A DNA stretch of 64,000 nucleotides from contig NZ_PPEI02000002.1 in NCBI RefSeq assembly GCF_002899895.1, forward strand, positions 558,001 to 622,000, in the 5' to 3' direction. Position numbers and translations under genes: made by a program. The notes under the pieces were generated by a model. That model was given only the letters and a program-made list of their open reading frames with translations. It was not told the DNA's origin and searched no databases. Position 1 is the stretch's first letter; every line of letters starts with the position of its first letter. Of the stretch, positions 29,244 through 37,771 are shown piece by piece. This stretch comes from Chryseobacterium oncorhynchi. Its GTDB lineage: Bacteria > Bacteroidota > Bacteroidia > Flavobacteriales > Weeksellaceae.

Positions 29244-30941
29244 TTATGCCAGTTTCATCAAAAGATTTTCATCAATCTTTTCAACTTTCACAAGATTATT
29301 TTTTGTTAAAGTCTTGGAAGCTTTATCCCATTTTTTACCGGATAACTGGCTTCTTTCTTTTACTTCAGCTAAAGACATTGCGTCTTCCTGAGAATTAAGA
29401 ATCTCAAGGATTACTTTTTCATCCTCTCCTAACTCAATTTGAGGAACCGCTTTTTCAGGTCTCATCTGAGGGAAGAATAATACTTCCTGAATGGATGCAT
29501 TGTTCGTTAAGAACATGATCAGTCTATCCATACCAATACCTAATCCTGATGTTGGAGGCATACCGTATTCAAGAGCTCTTAAGAAGTCCTGATCGATGAA
29601 CATTGCTTCATCATCACCTCTTTCAGATAAAGCCATCTGTGCTTCAAAACGCTCTCTCTGATCAATTGGATCATTAAGCTCTGAATAAGCATTTGCGATT
29701 TCTTTTCCGCAAACCATTAATTCAAAACGCTCTGTTAAACCTTCCTTGCTTCTATGTTTTTTAGTCAACGGAGACATTTCGATCGGATAATCTGTAATGA
29801 ACGTTGGCTGAATGAAGTTTCCTTCACATTTCTCACCAAAGATTTCATCAATTAATTTTCCTTTACCCATTGTTTCATTCACCTCAATTCCAATAGACTT
29901 AGCGAAATCGTATAATTCTTTCTCCGTTTTTCCTGTAATATCAAAACCTGTGAATTTCAGGATCGCTTCCGTCATGGAAACTCTTGGATACGGAGCTTTG
30001 AAATCTACATTATGCTCTCCAAATGTAGCTGTTGTAGTTCCGTTTACCTGAATAGCACAGAATTCCAATAATTTCTCAGTGAAATCCATCATCCAGTTGT
30101 AATCTTTGTAAGCTACATAGATTTCCATTGCCGTAAATTCCGGGTTGTGCGTCCTGTCCATTCCTTCATTTCTGAAGTTTTTAGAGAACTCATATACCCC
30201 ATCAAAACCACCTACGATCAATCTTTTAAGATATAATTCGTTCGCAATTCTTAAATATAATGGAATATCCAATGCATTGTGATGCGTGATAAAAGGTTTT
30301 GCTGCTGCTCCTCCAGGAATTGATTGTAGAATAGGTGTTTCTACTTCAAAATATCCTGCATCATTAAAGAAAGTTCTCATGGCGTTGAACAATTTTGTTC
30401 TCTTCACAAAAATTTCTTTTACCTGTGGATTTACCGTTAAATCTACATAACGTTGTCTGTATCTTAATTCAGGATCTGTAAACCCATCATGTACAACCCC
30501 GTTTTCATCCGTTTTAGCTTGAGGAAGTGGACGTAAAGCCTTAGTAAGAAGCGTAAAGTTCTTTACTAAAACGGTCATCTCTCCTACCTGAGTGGTAAAC
30601 AAATCTCCTTCAATACCAATAATATCACCGATATCTAAAAGGTGTTTGTAGACTTCATTGTATAAAGTTTTATCGTCTCCTGTACAGATTTCGTCTCTGT
30701 TGAAATATACCTGAATTTTACCTGTAGAATCCTGCAACTCAGCAAAAGAAGCTTTTCCCTGAATTCTGCGGGACATTAATCTACCAGCGATCTTCACCTG
30801 TTTATTTTCAGAAAAGTCCTGTTTTATAGATTCTGTAGTATCTGTAATCGTATACTCATCCGCAGGGAACGCATTAATCCCCATTTCAGTAAGCTTATTC
30901 AGCTTTTCTCTTCTAATGATTTCTTGTTCTGATAATTGCAT
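29244..30941 (-). CDS. lysS: Lysyl-tRNA synthetase (class II) with C-terminal extension
   Basis: 565 residues: an OB-fold anticodon-binding domain (KIAGRLMSRRIQGKASFAELQ), then the class II core with motif 2 FRNEGMDRTHNPEF and motif 3 GLGIGMDRLIM. After the usual C-terminus (FFPQMRPE) there are about 65 more residues (from AVPQIELGEDE) that look like a small winged-helix domain. Standard bacterial LysRS is about 500 residues. The extension is known in some Bacteroidota LysRS; its role is unclear to me. A well-formed promoter (CAA/TTG and TAAATTTG, 20-bp spacer) lies at 30964-30994. Confidence 0.95.
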   Translation of the reverse strand: MQLSEQEIIRREKLNKLTEMGINAFPADEYTITDTTESIKQDFSENKQVKIAGRLMSRRIQGKASFAELQDSTGKIQVYFNRDEICTGDDKTLYNEVYKHLLDIGDIIGIEGDLFTTQVGEMTVLVKNFTLLTKALRPLPQAKTDENGVVHDGFTDPELRYRQRYVDLTVNPQVKEIFVKRTKLFNAMRTFFNDAGYFEVETPILQSIPGGAAAKPFITHHNALDIPLYLRIANELYLKRLIVGGFDGVYEFSKNFRNEGMDRTHNPEFTAMEIYVAYKDYNWMMDFTEKLLEFCAIQVNGTTTATFGEHNVDFKAPYPRVSMTEAILKFTGFDITGKTEKELYDFAKSIGIEVNETMGKGKLIDEIFGEKCEGNFIQPTFITDYPIEMSPLTKKHRSKEGLTERFELMVCGKEIANAYSELNDPIDQRERFEAQMALSERGDDEAMFIDQDFLRALEYGMPPTSGLGIGMDRLIMFLTNNASIQEVLFFPQMRPEKAVPQIELGEDEKVILEILNSQEDAMSLAEVKERSQLSGKKWDKASKTLTKNNLVKVEKIDENLLMKLA

Positions 30942-30963
30942 TTCTTATTTTTCTAAAAGCGTA

Positions 30964-30994
30964 CAAATTTAGGCATTTTTGCGTTGACCATCAA
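30964..30994 (-). promoter_or_regulatory. Promoter of lysS
   Basis: On the minus strand, TTG (30992-30994), a 20-bp spacer and TAAATTTG (30964-30971) match the Bacteroidota -33/-7 consensus. The start codon lies 23 bp downstream. Confidence 0.75.
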
Positions 30995-31179
30995 TGAGTT
31001 TTTTCAGAAATTTTTAAATGCGAATCATGAATTGTGAATTTGCTTCACAACGAATTGAATATTATTATCTTTTATTGACTATTGGTTTATGTAATGAAAT
31101 TGACTATTTACAGAAAAATGAATATTCATTTTCTTTCGTAATTAACTGGTAACAAAAAACTTGTTAACGATTACCCCTC

Positions 31180-32106
31180 TCAAAACCATCCTCTTCTGTC
31201 CTGTTGAGGAATAAATGTCCAGGCGAGCATTCTGCTTATTTTTTGCCCCTGAGCCATATCAATAGTCTTGAAATCTACTGCTTTTACCTTTTTTAAAAGT
31301 GAATTCAGCTTAGGCAGATTATCTTTTTTGGAAACCAAGCATGTAAACCAAAGAACCTTGGACGAATACAATGCACTCTCATTAATCATCTTGGTGATGA
31401 AAGCCAGTTCACCACCCTCACACCATAACTCTGACTGCTTACCGCCAAAATTAAGCAATGGCTGTTTGGATTTTGTTTTCTTAAGATTTTTTGTTTTCCT
31501 AATATTCCCTTTCATCGCAGCTTCCTCAGAATCATGAAAAGGAGGATTACACATGGAAAACGTAAACCGATCTTCCCCCTCAATAATATTTTTAAATATA
31601 CAATCAGAGTCTGGTTGATGTTTTAATCGAATAACAGATGAAAGATCTAAATTTTGATTTAAAATATGCTGAGCATTCTTCAGTGAGTCCTGATTGATGT
31701 CTGTACCCAACATTTTCCAGCCATAGGATTTATGAGCAATTAAAGGATAAACAAGATTAGCTCCTACTCCTATATCCAATCCTTTCACAGAAGCTCCAGT
31801 CGGAATTTCTTTTTGTTGGTCGGCTAAAAGGTCAGCAATATAATGTACATAATCTGCCCTTCCCGGAATGGGAGGACACAAGTTGGTATCAGGAATATCC
31901 CAATCCTTAACATTATAAAAGTGTAGAAGTAAAGCTTTGTTAAGAAGTTTAACCGCCTTAGGAATGCTGAAATTAATCGTTCTTGTCTGATAAGCATTCT
32001 CAAAGACATAGTGCTTCAGTTCTGGCACACAAGAAATGAGCTGATCAAAATCATAGGGATTACGATGCAGATTTCTTGTATGCAGACTGGATTTTTCGGT
32101 GGACAT
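31180..32106 (-). CDS. rlmF: 23S rRNA (adenine(1618)-N6)-methyltransferase
   Basis: 308 residues. RlmF methylates the N6 of A1618 in 23S rRNA. Recognised by the N-terminal LHRNPYDFDQL, the PPIPGRADYVHYIADLL segment, the SAM-binding GLDIGVGANLVYPLI motif, and the catalytic CNPPFHDSEEAA (NPPF type of N6-adenine enzymes). The length matches E. coli RlmF. The cytochrome c lipoprotein gene ends 3 bp upstream, so the two may be co-transcribed without a functional link. Confidence 0.93.
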   Translation of the reverse strand: MSTEKSSLHTRNLHRNPYDFDQLISCVPELKHYVFENAYQTRTINFSIPKAVKLLNKALLLHFYNVKDWDIPDTNLCPPIPGRADYVHYIADLLADQQKEIPTGASVKGLDIGVGANLVYPLIAHKSYGWKMLGTDINQDSLKNAQHILNQNLDLSSVIRLKHQPDSDCIFKNIIEGEDRFTFSMCNPPFHDSEEAAMKGNIRKTKNLKKTKSKQPLLNFGGKQSELWCEGGELAFITKMINESALYSSKVLWFTCLVSKKDNLPKLNSLLKKVKAVDFKTIDMAQGQKISRMLAWTFIPQQDRRGWF

Positions 32107-32109
32107 ATT

Positions 32110-32481
32110 TTATTTCTTCTGACTTAAAATATATTCTACCATTTTTTTTGCATCTTCTTTAGATACCTGTGGGTGGGCCGCCATAGGGACACTTCCCCAA
32201 ACTCCACTTCCGCCCTCTATAATCTTGGAAGCAAGCAGATCTATATCTTTTTCAGAATATTTAGTCGCTATTTCCTTATAAGATGGTCCTATCATTCTCT
32301 CATTAACAGAGTGACATCCCGAGCAGTCCAATGTTTCCATGATTTGATCACCTGAAAGATTAGATTTTGCCGGAGCTGACACTGGTGCAGCGTCAGATGA
32401 TGCAACTTCTGTTGTATTTTCTTTTTTAGAACAGGAAATGATCATAAGACCTAAAGTTCCTGCCAAAAGCAATTTTTTCAT
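32110..32481 (-). CDS. Cytochrome c lipoprotein (class I, c552-like)
   Basis: 123 residues: a lipoprotein signal with lipobox IISC (Cys17), a 30-residue Ser/Ala/Pro linker, then a small c-type domain with CSGCH (53-57) binding heme and a probable Met ligand in VPMAAHP. It should shuttle electrons at the periplasmic face while tethered to a membrane. Its start overlaps the stop of the preceding low-complexity lipoprotein gene. Confidence 0.88.
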   Translation of the reverse strand: MKKLLLAGTLGLMIISCSKKENTTEVASSDAAPVSAPAKSNLSGDQIMETLDCSGCHSVNERMIGPSYKEIATKYSEKDIDLLASKIIEGGSGVWGSVPMAAHPQVSKEDAKKMVEYILSQKK

Positions 32482-32702
32482 TATTTTTTTGCTGTAGAAT
32501 CTGTTTTAGCAGCTTCAGGAGCAGGTGTAGCCGGAGTTGTAGCAGCTGCAGCAGCAGCAGGTTTAGCCGTAGAATCTACAACGGTAGTTGTTTCTGGTTC
32601 TTCAAGCATTGTGTTGCTATCCTGTAAAGAGTGATCTACTTTTTTTGAGCAGCTTGCTAATAATAAACCTCCAATAAATGCGATTGCTAATACTTTTTTC
32701 AT
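32481..32702 (-). CDS. Small low-complexity lipoprotein
   Basis: 73 residues: a lipoprotein signal with lipobox LASC (Cys18), then a tail dominated by Ala, Thr and Pro (AAAAAATTPATPAPEAA) ending in Lys. There is no folded domain. It overlaps the cytochrome c lipoprotein gene by one base (shared A at 32481). Such tails may act as flexible spacers or be glycosylated; both ideas are inference. Confidence 0.7.
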   Translation of the reverse strand: MKKVLAIAFIGGLLLASCSKKVDHSLQDSNTMLEEPETTTVVDSTAKPAAAAAATTPATPAPEAAKTDSTAKK

Positions 32703-32837
32703 TTTTTTCTAATTTGGAAGCAAAAATATAAAAAATAAGCTTTTAAAACGATGACATCTCCCCACTTTAGATATATTTTTTTAGAAATTTAATGAATTCG
32801 TAATCGTTATATAAGGTGATATATTTAAATTTAACCT

Positions 32838-33479
32838 ATGGTTTTAATTTCAAAAATTCTGTTTTTCACCAGCCATCATGGTTTTTATACTGTGATATTG
32901 CTCTTCATATTCTTTGGATTGCTCTTTTATGTAACAAAAAAAGCATTATTTCTGATTCCTATTATTCCTTTGGCCATTTTAAATGGAGTTTGCGGTCAAT
33001 TTTTAAACGCCTGGTTTCTCAATACATATGGTGTTGAAAGCACAGCTATTATTACTTCCGATATCGAAACCAATTCCACATTAAACGAAAGCTATATTCA
33101 TGATTATGAAGCTATTGTAAAGAAACAAGACGGAAAATATACGACTACTTTTTTTTCAACGACTACTGCAGCAATCTATCCTATCAGAAATTCAATTAGA
33201 ATTCCTAGTCAAAAAGATCTTCCTATAAAATATATTCCCGGATATGAAAAAAATATTGTCATTCTTTATGATCAATCCAGAGAAGGAAAAATTTTATTAG
33301 AAAATGAAAAACTTGCTCCTGTCAATTCTGCAAAAATCAAGTATGAAGCAGACAAAAGCAACAAGGAATTTATTGAGGAATACATCTCAGCTTTAGAAGA
33401 TTATACAAATTCTTATAATGATGAAAGTTCTAGACTAAAGATTGAAGAACTCAGAAAAGAACTCAGGCAGTTGAAGTAG
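32838..33479 (+). CDS. Two-helix membrane protein of unknown function
   Basis: 213 residues. Two N-terminal membrane segments (about 15-32 and 36-58) are followed by a soluble, mainly beta region rich in Thr and Ile and a charged C-terminal helix (SSRLKIEELRKELRQLK). I do not recognise a family. The stop lies about 60 bp before the trp leader promoter, and no strong terminator is visible between them. Confidence 0.65.
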   Translation: MVLISKILFFTSHHGFYTVILLFIFFGLLFYVTKKALFLIPIIPLAILNGVCGQFLNAWFLNTYGVESTAIITSDIETNSTLNESYIHDYEAIVKKQDGKYTTTFFSTTTAAIYPIRNSIRIPSQKDLPIKYIPGYEKNIVILYDQSREGKILLENEKLAPVNSAKIKYEADKSNKEFIEEYISALEDYTNSYNDESSRLKIEELRKELRQLK

Positions 33480-33516
33480 TATATTTCAAAATAAGTTTTT
33501 ATTTTTTTTGAATTTT

Positions 33517-33549
33517 TTGTTTTTTGTATTAAAAAAATTTCTAAATTTG
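33517..33549 (+). promoter_or_regulatory. Promoter of the trp operon leader
   Basis: TTG (33517-33519), a 22-bp spacer and TAAATTTG (33542-33549). Only 4 bp separate the -7 box from the leader ATG, so the predicted transcript is nearly or fully leaderless. Confidence 0.7.
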
Positions 33550-33553
33550 TCCC

Positions 33554-33631
33554 ATGTTTAATAATAGCAACAATATTTGGTGGTGGCTTTCAAACTCTTC
33601 GTCGGGTCTGAAGTTATTGTCATGTTGTTAA
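33554..33631 (+). CDS. trpL: trp leader peptide (25 codons, three consecutive Trp)
   Basis: A short ORF too small for routine calling: Met-Phe-Asn-Asn-Ser-Asn-Asn-Ile, then Trp-Trp-Trp at 33578-33586, then Leu-Ser and a Ser-rich tail ending Ser-Cys-Cys and TAA (33629-33631). Three adjacent Trp codons in a 25-codon peptide directly upstream of trpE, followed by an intrinsic terminator (33662-33696), is the arrangement expected for transcription attenuation: scarcity of charged tRNA-Trp stalls the ribosome and prevents the terminator. The start is the only ATG after the promoter. The regulatory mechanism is inferred; the ORF and hairpin are seen. Confidence 0.8.
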   Translation: MFNNSNNIWWWLSNSSSGLKLLSCC

Positions 33632-33661
33632 CCCAACAGCAGATACAAACAAACAATATAC

Positions 33662-33696
33662 AAGGCTTTGACGGATTCCGTTAAAGCCTTTTTTTT
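33662..33696 (+). terminator. trp attenuator terminator
   Basis: A 13-bp stem (AAGGCTTTGACGG / CCGTTAAAGCCTT, one G-U pair) with a 3-nt loop and eight T residues lies 30 bp after the leader stop and 34 bp before trpE. A weaker alternative pairing is possible between 33598-33606 and 33667-33675, which would break the terminator's left arm. Confidence 0.85.
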
Positions 33697-33730
33697 ATTC
33701 CTAAATCTTACAAAAAAAATACAACAGCAG

Positions 33731-35155
33731 ATGTTTACTCAAAAAATCAAAATAAAAACAGTTTCGAAAAAGACTCTTGGAGATCTTCATACTCCTATGA
33801 ATATTTATCTTAAAATCAGAGATAAATTCAGGGATACGATTCTTCTGGAAAGTTCAGATTCTAAAAGTATTGACAACAATTTTTCCTTTATTGCCATCAA
33901 TGCCGTTGCAGGAATCGAAGTAAAAAATCTACATGAATTTGAAATTAAACTCCCTGATTCTGCTCCGGTAAAGCAACTTATCAATGAGCGTAGTATCATC
34001 GATATATTTGAAAGCTTCCGTACCATTTTTGATTGCGAAAAGACCGATGATCCCATTGAACAGACTGCTCAAAGTCTTTTTGGATATACAAGCTTTGAAG
34101 CGGTACAGTTTTTTGAAAGCATCAACTTGAAGCCACAAAGCCCAGAAGTAGAAATCCCTATTCTCAGATACAGATTATATCAATATGTAATTGCTATCAA
34201 CCACTTCAATGATGAAATGTATATTATTGAAAACCAAATGAACGGTGTAAAATCTGAGTTACATCTTTTAGAAAACCTCATCAAAAATCAAAATACTCCG
34301 GTTTATCCTTTTGAAAAGAACGGGCAGGAAACGTCCAACATTACCAATGAAGACTATCTTGAACTGGTAAAAACAGCTCAGAAACATTGCATGAGAGGTG
34401 ATGTATTTCAACTTGTACTAAGCAGAAGGTTTGAACAGAAATTCAAAGGAGATGAATTCAATGTTTACAGAGCCTTAAGAAATATCAATCCCTCTCCTTA
34501 CCTATTCTATTTTGATTACGGAAACTATAAATTATTCGGATCAAGCCCAGAAAGCCAGTTGATCATTAAAGATAATAAAGCCATTATTCATCCTATTGCG
34601 GGAACTTCTAAAAGAACAGGAAATTTGGATATCGATCTTCAGGCTATTGAAGAATTAAAAAAAGATCCAAAGGAAAATGCAGAACACACCATGTTGGTAG
34701 ACTTAGCCCGCAATGATCTTGGAAAGCTGGGGAAAAATGTAACCGTTACCAAGCTTAAAGAAATTCAACTTTTCTCTCATGTTATTCATATGGTAAGTGA
34801 AGTAACAGCAGATCTACCGGAGCAAATTAATCCTCTGGAAATGATTTCAGCCACTTTCCCTCAGGGAACGTTAAGTGGAGCACCTAAGCATAAAGCGCTT
34901 CAACTGATCAACCAATATGAGAAAGATTCCCGCGGTTATTATGGAGGATGTATTGGGATTGTTGGTTTAAATGGAACCTGTAATCAGGCCATTATGATCA
35001 GAACCTTTTTAAGTAAAAACAATACACTTTATTATCAGGCAGGAGCTGGTCTCGTTGCAAAATCAGTCCCTGAAAACGAATTGCAGGAGGTCAACAATAA
35101 ACTGAATGCCCTGAAAAAAGCAGTAGAAAAAGCAGAAAAGATCGTTCAGGATTAA
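33731..35155 (+). CDS. trpE: Anthranilate synthase component I
   Basis: 474 residues from ATG 33731. The frame extends upstream through the attenuator, so earlier starts are rejected. The chorismate-binding domain has the DVFQLVLSRRF, FGSSPE, HPIAGTSKR and YGGCIGIVG motifs of the family, with the glutamate loop EHTMLVDLARND. It makes anthranilate from chorismate with ammonia supplied by TrpG. It is the first structural gene of the trpE-G-D-C-F-(GNAT)-B-A-lipB unit and probably feedback-inhibited by Trp, as in the family. Confidence 0.95.
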   Translation: MFTQKIKIKTVSKKTLGDLHTPMNIYLKIRDKFRDTILLESSDSKSIDNNFSFIAINAVAGIEVKNLHEFEIKLPDSAPVKQLINERSIIDIFESFRTIFDCEKTDDPIEQTAQSLFGYTSFEAVQFFESINLKPQSPEVEIPILRYRLYQYVIAINHFNDEMYIIENQMNGVKSELHLLENLIKNQNTPVYPFEKNGQETSNITNEDYLELVKTAQKHCMRGDVFQLVLSRRFEQKFKGDEFNVYRALRNINPSPYLFYFDYGNYKLFGSSPESQLIIKDNKAIIHPIAGTSKRTGNLDIDLQAIEELKKDPKENAEHTMLVDLARNDLGKLGKNVTVTKLKEIQLFSHVIHMVSEVTADLPEQINPLEMISATFPQGTLSGAPKHKALQLINQYEKDSRGYYGGCIGIVGLNGTCNQAIMIRTFLSKNNTLYYQAGAGLVAKSVPENELQEVNNKLNALKKAVEKAEKIVQD

Positions 35156-35199
35156 TAAAAACAATGTCCAACCTCAGTAACTAGCAAAAAATAAAAGAA

Positions 35200-35808
35200 A
35201 TGAACAACAATATAACATCAGCAACAGAAAACCAGCCATCAAAAGTTCTTGTTTTTGATAATTATGACAGTTTCACCTATAATTTGGTTCAGATCATTGA
35301 AAGAATTTTGAATCAGAAAGTAGATGTAGTAAGAAATGATCAAATTACATTGGAAGAAATCGGGAAATATGACAAGATTATTCTTTCTCCCGGCCCGGGA
35401 ATTCCGGAAGAAGCAGGAATTTTACTGGATCTGATTAAAGAATATGCTCCTACCAAGAGTATTTTGGGGGTATGCTTAGGTCAGCAGGCCATTGCAGAAG
35501 CATTTGGCGGAAGTCTTATCAACCTTTCAGAAATTTTTCACGGAGTAGCAACCACTACTGAACTGGTAAAAGAAGATACTAAGCTTTTCAAAGATCTGGC
35601 ATCAGGGTTAGAAGTTGGAAGGTATCACAGCTGGGCAGTGAACCCAGATACTTTTCCTGAAGAACTGGAAATTACCGCAGTTGATAAAGACGGAATGATC
35701 ATGGCTTTACAGCATAAAACTTACGATGTGCACGGAGTACAGTTTCATCCTGAGAGTATTTTGACTCCAGAGGGAGAAGTAATTATCCGAAACTTTTTAA
35801 ATCATTAG
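35200..35808 (+). CDS. trpG: Anthranilate synthase component II (glutamine amidotransferase)
   Basis: 202 residues of the class I glutamine amidotransferase fold: SPGPGIPEEAG, the nucleophile Cys in GVCLGQQAIAEAFGG, and the His-Glu pair in VQFHPESI. It hydrolyses glutamine and channels ammonia to TrpE. It is a stand-alone subunit, not fused to trpD as in enteric bacteria. The family also serves PabA functions, so dual use in folate synthesis is possible. Confidence 0.93.
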   Translation: MNNNITSATENQPSKVLVFDNYDSFTYNLVQIIERILNQKVDVVRNDQITLEEIGKYDKIILSPGPGIPEEAGILLDLIKEYAPTKSILGVCLGQQAIAEAFGGSLINLSEIFHGVATTTELVKEDTKLFKDLASGLEVGRYHSWAVNPDTFPEELEITAVDKDGMIMALQHKTYDVHGVQFHPESILTPEGEVIIRNFLNH

Positions 35809-35865
35809 AATAGGCCGGAAGCTGTTATCTCAGCTTGTCGAGAAATTTAACAAAGCGTATTTAAT

Positions 35866-36897
35866 ATGAAAACAACAATACAAAATCCCTCAACCATAAA
35901 AACTCCTCAAATGAAAGAAATACTGCAATACCTGTTTAATCATAACACTTTGTCGAAATCCGAAGCAAAGGCTATGATGATTGAAATTGCTCAGAATAAA
36001 TTCAATGCCGCGGAAGTAACTGCATTCATCAGTGTTTTTCTGATGCGAAATATTACATTAAAAGAATTGGAAGGTTTTAGAGAAGCCTTATTACAGATGG
36101 CAGTTCCTGTAGATATTGACGCAAGCGATGCCATTGATATTGTAGGAACGGGAGGTGATGGAAAGAACACAATCAATATATCAACGTTGGCCAGCTTTGT
36201 GGTGGCCGGAGCCGGGCAGAAAGTAACAAAACATGGAAATTATGGAGCTTCAACTACCACAGGGTCTTCCAATGTACTGGAAGAACTCGGTTATCAGTTC
36301 AAAAACACATCAGAACAATTAAATGCAGATCTTGAGAGAGCTAATATCTGCTTCCTGCATGCTCCCTACTTCCACCCCGCCCTTCAATCGGTTGGATTAT
36401 TGAGAAAATCCTTAGGATTAAGAACATTTTTTAATCTTTTAGGGCCATTGGTAAACCCTGCAAAGCCTCAATATTCAATGATTGGGGTATATAATCTGGA
36501 AATTGCAAGGATCTATCAATATCTTCTGCAAAAAGAAGAACAGGAATTTATCCTTGTGCATGGACTGGATGGTTATGATGAGATCAGTTTAACCCATGAC
36601 AGTAAAATTATTACTAAGAATGGAGAAGAAATTCACTCTGCAGAGGACCTTGGTTTCAATCCTGTAACCCTTGAAGATATTAAAGCAGGAGATACCATTC
36701 AGGAGACGGCAAAAATCTTCATGAATATTCTGGAAGGAAAAGGAACTGAACAACAAAATGCCGTGATTTTGGCCAATGCAGCTGTGGCACTTCACCATAC
36801 CCGCAAATTCGGTTCCTATGATGATTGTCTTCTTTTAGCCAAAGAAAGTTTGAAAAACGGAAAAGCATTAAGAACTTTTGAGCTCCTTATTAAATAA
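35866..36897 (+). CDS. trpD: Anthranilate phosphoribosyltransferase
   Basis: 343 residues. Characteristic motifs are DIVGTGGDGKNTINIST (PRPP binding), KHGNYGASTTTGSSNVLEELG and NLLGPLVNPA. It joins anthranilate to PRPP. A second in-frame ATG at 35911 (MKEILQYLF) gives the more usual N-terminus and may be the real start; the longer form is listed because no signal decides between them. It sits between trpG and trpC. Confidence 0.93.
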   Translation: MKTTIQNPSTIKTPQMKEILQYLFNHNTLSKSEAKAMMIEIAQNKFNAAEVTAFISVFLMRNITLKELEGFREALLQMAVPVDIDASDAIDIVGTGGDGKNTINISTLASFVVAGAGQKVTKHGNYGASTTTGSSNVLEELGYQFKNTSEQLNADLERANICFLHAPYFHPALQSVGLLRKSLGLRTFFNLLGPLVNPAKPQYSMIGVYNLEIARIYQYLLQKEEQEFILVHGLDGYDEISLTHDSKIITKNGEEIHSAEDLGFNPVTLEDIKAGDTIQETAKIFMNILEGKGTEQQNAVILANAAVALHHTRKFGSYDDCLLLAKESLKNGKALRTFELLIK

Positions 36898-36936
36898 AAA
36901 ACCAATAGTTTCTAACTTCTAATCTCTACTCCCAAC

Positions 36937-37710
36937 ATGACCATACTAGATAAAATTATTGAAAGAAAAAAAGAAGAAATAACGATTTCAAAATCCAAAA
37001 TTTCTATTGATGAATTGAAAAACTCAGAGTTTTTTGGGAGAAAGAGTCATTCCCTGAAAGAATCCATCAAGAATAGAAATGGCATCATTGCTGAATTTAA
37101 AAGACAATCTCCATCAAAGGGAATCATCAATAATAATGTTGCTCCTTTAGATGTTGCTTCTGCCTATGAACAATTTGGGGCAAGTGGAATTTCCATCTTA
37201 ACGGATAAGGATTTTTTCGGAGGAAGCTTTGATGATATTTTAAACGTAAGAAATCAGATCAATATTCCAGTTCTGCGAAAAGATTTTATGATTGATGAAT
37301 ATCAATTTTATGAGGCAAAAAGTATGGGTGCAGATGTCATTTTACTGATCGCATCTTGTCTTTCTCCAAATCAAGTTCAGGAGTTTACAGAACTGGCTCA
37401 TGAATTGGATCTGGAAGTTTTACTTGAAATTCATACCGAAGAAGAGCTGAAACATTTTAACTCAAAAATTGATTTAGTGGGAATTAACAACAGGAACTTA
37501 AAAGACTTCAAGGTTGATTTACAGCATTCTGTTCAACTCAAAGACCAACTTCCAAAAGATACCTTATCTATTGCGGAAAGCGGAATTTATACTCTTGAAG
37601 ATTTTAAATATTTAAAAGAAAAAGGGTTTGACGGGTTCCTGATGGGAGAATATTTTATGAGGAATACAGATCCTGCAAAGGCATTTGAAGAGTTCTCTCT
37701 GACAATTTAA
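36937..37710 (+). CDS. trpC: Indole-3-glycerol phosphate synthase
   Basis: 257 residues with a TIM-barrel. The motifs are IIAEFKRQSPSKG, VLRKDFMIDEYQ, GINNRNLKDF, and the catalytic Glu in LSIAESGI. It closes the indole ring from the carboxyphenylaminodeoxyribulose phosphate made by TrpF. It is a single-domain enzyme, not fused to TrpF as in E. coli. Confidence 0.95.
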   Translation: MTILDKIIERKKEEITISKSKISIDELKNSEFFGRKSHSLKESIKNRNGIIAEFKRQSPSKGIINNNVAPLDVASAYEQFGASGISILTDKDFFGGSFDDILNVRNQINIPVLRKDFMIDEYQFYEAKSMGADVILLIASCLSPNQVQEFTELAHELDLEVLLEIHTEEELKHFNSKIDLVGINNRNLKDFKVDLQHSVQLKDQLPKDTLSIAESGIYTLEDFKYLKEKGFDGFLMGEYFMRNTDPAKAFEEFSLTI

Positions 37711-37771
37711 AAATGATATTTCCCTAACCTAAATATTCAACCCTATCAACAATCAAAACTCAATACAAACA

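Noticed and set aside
33668-33730. Upstream extension of trpE
   Set aside because: The reading frame there is the attenuator hairpin and T-run; the extra residues do not fit the TrpE family.
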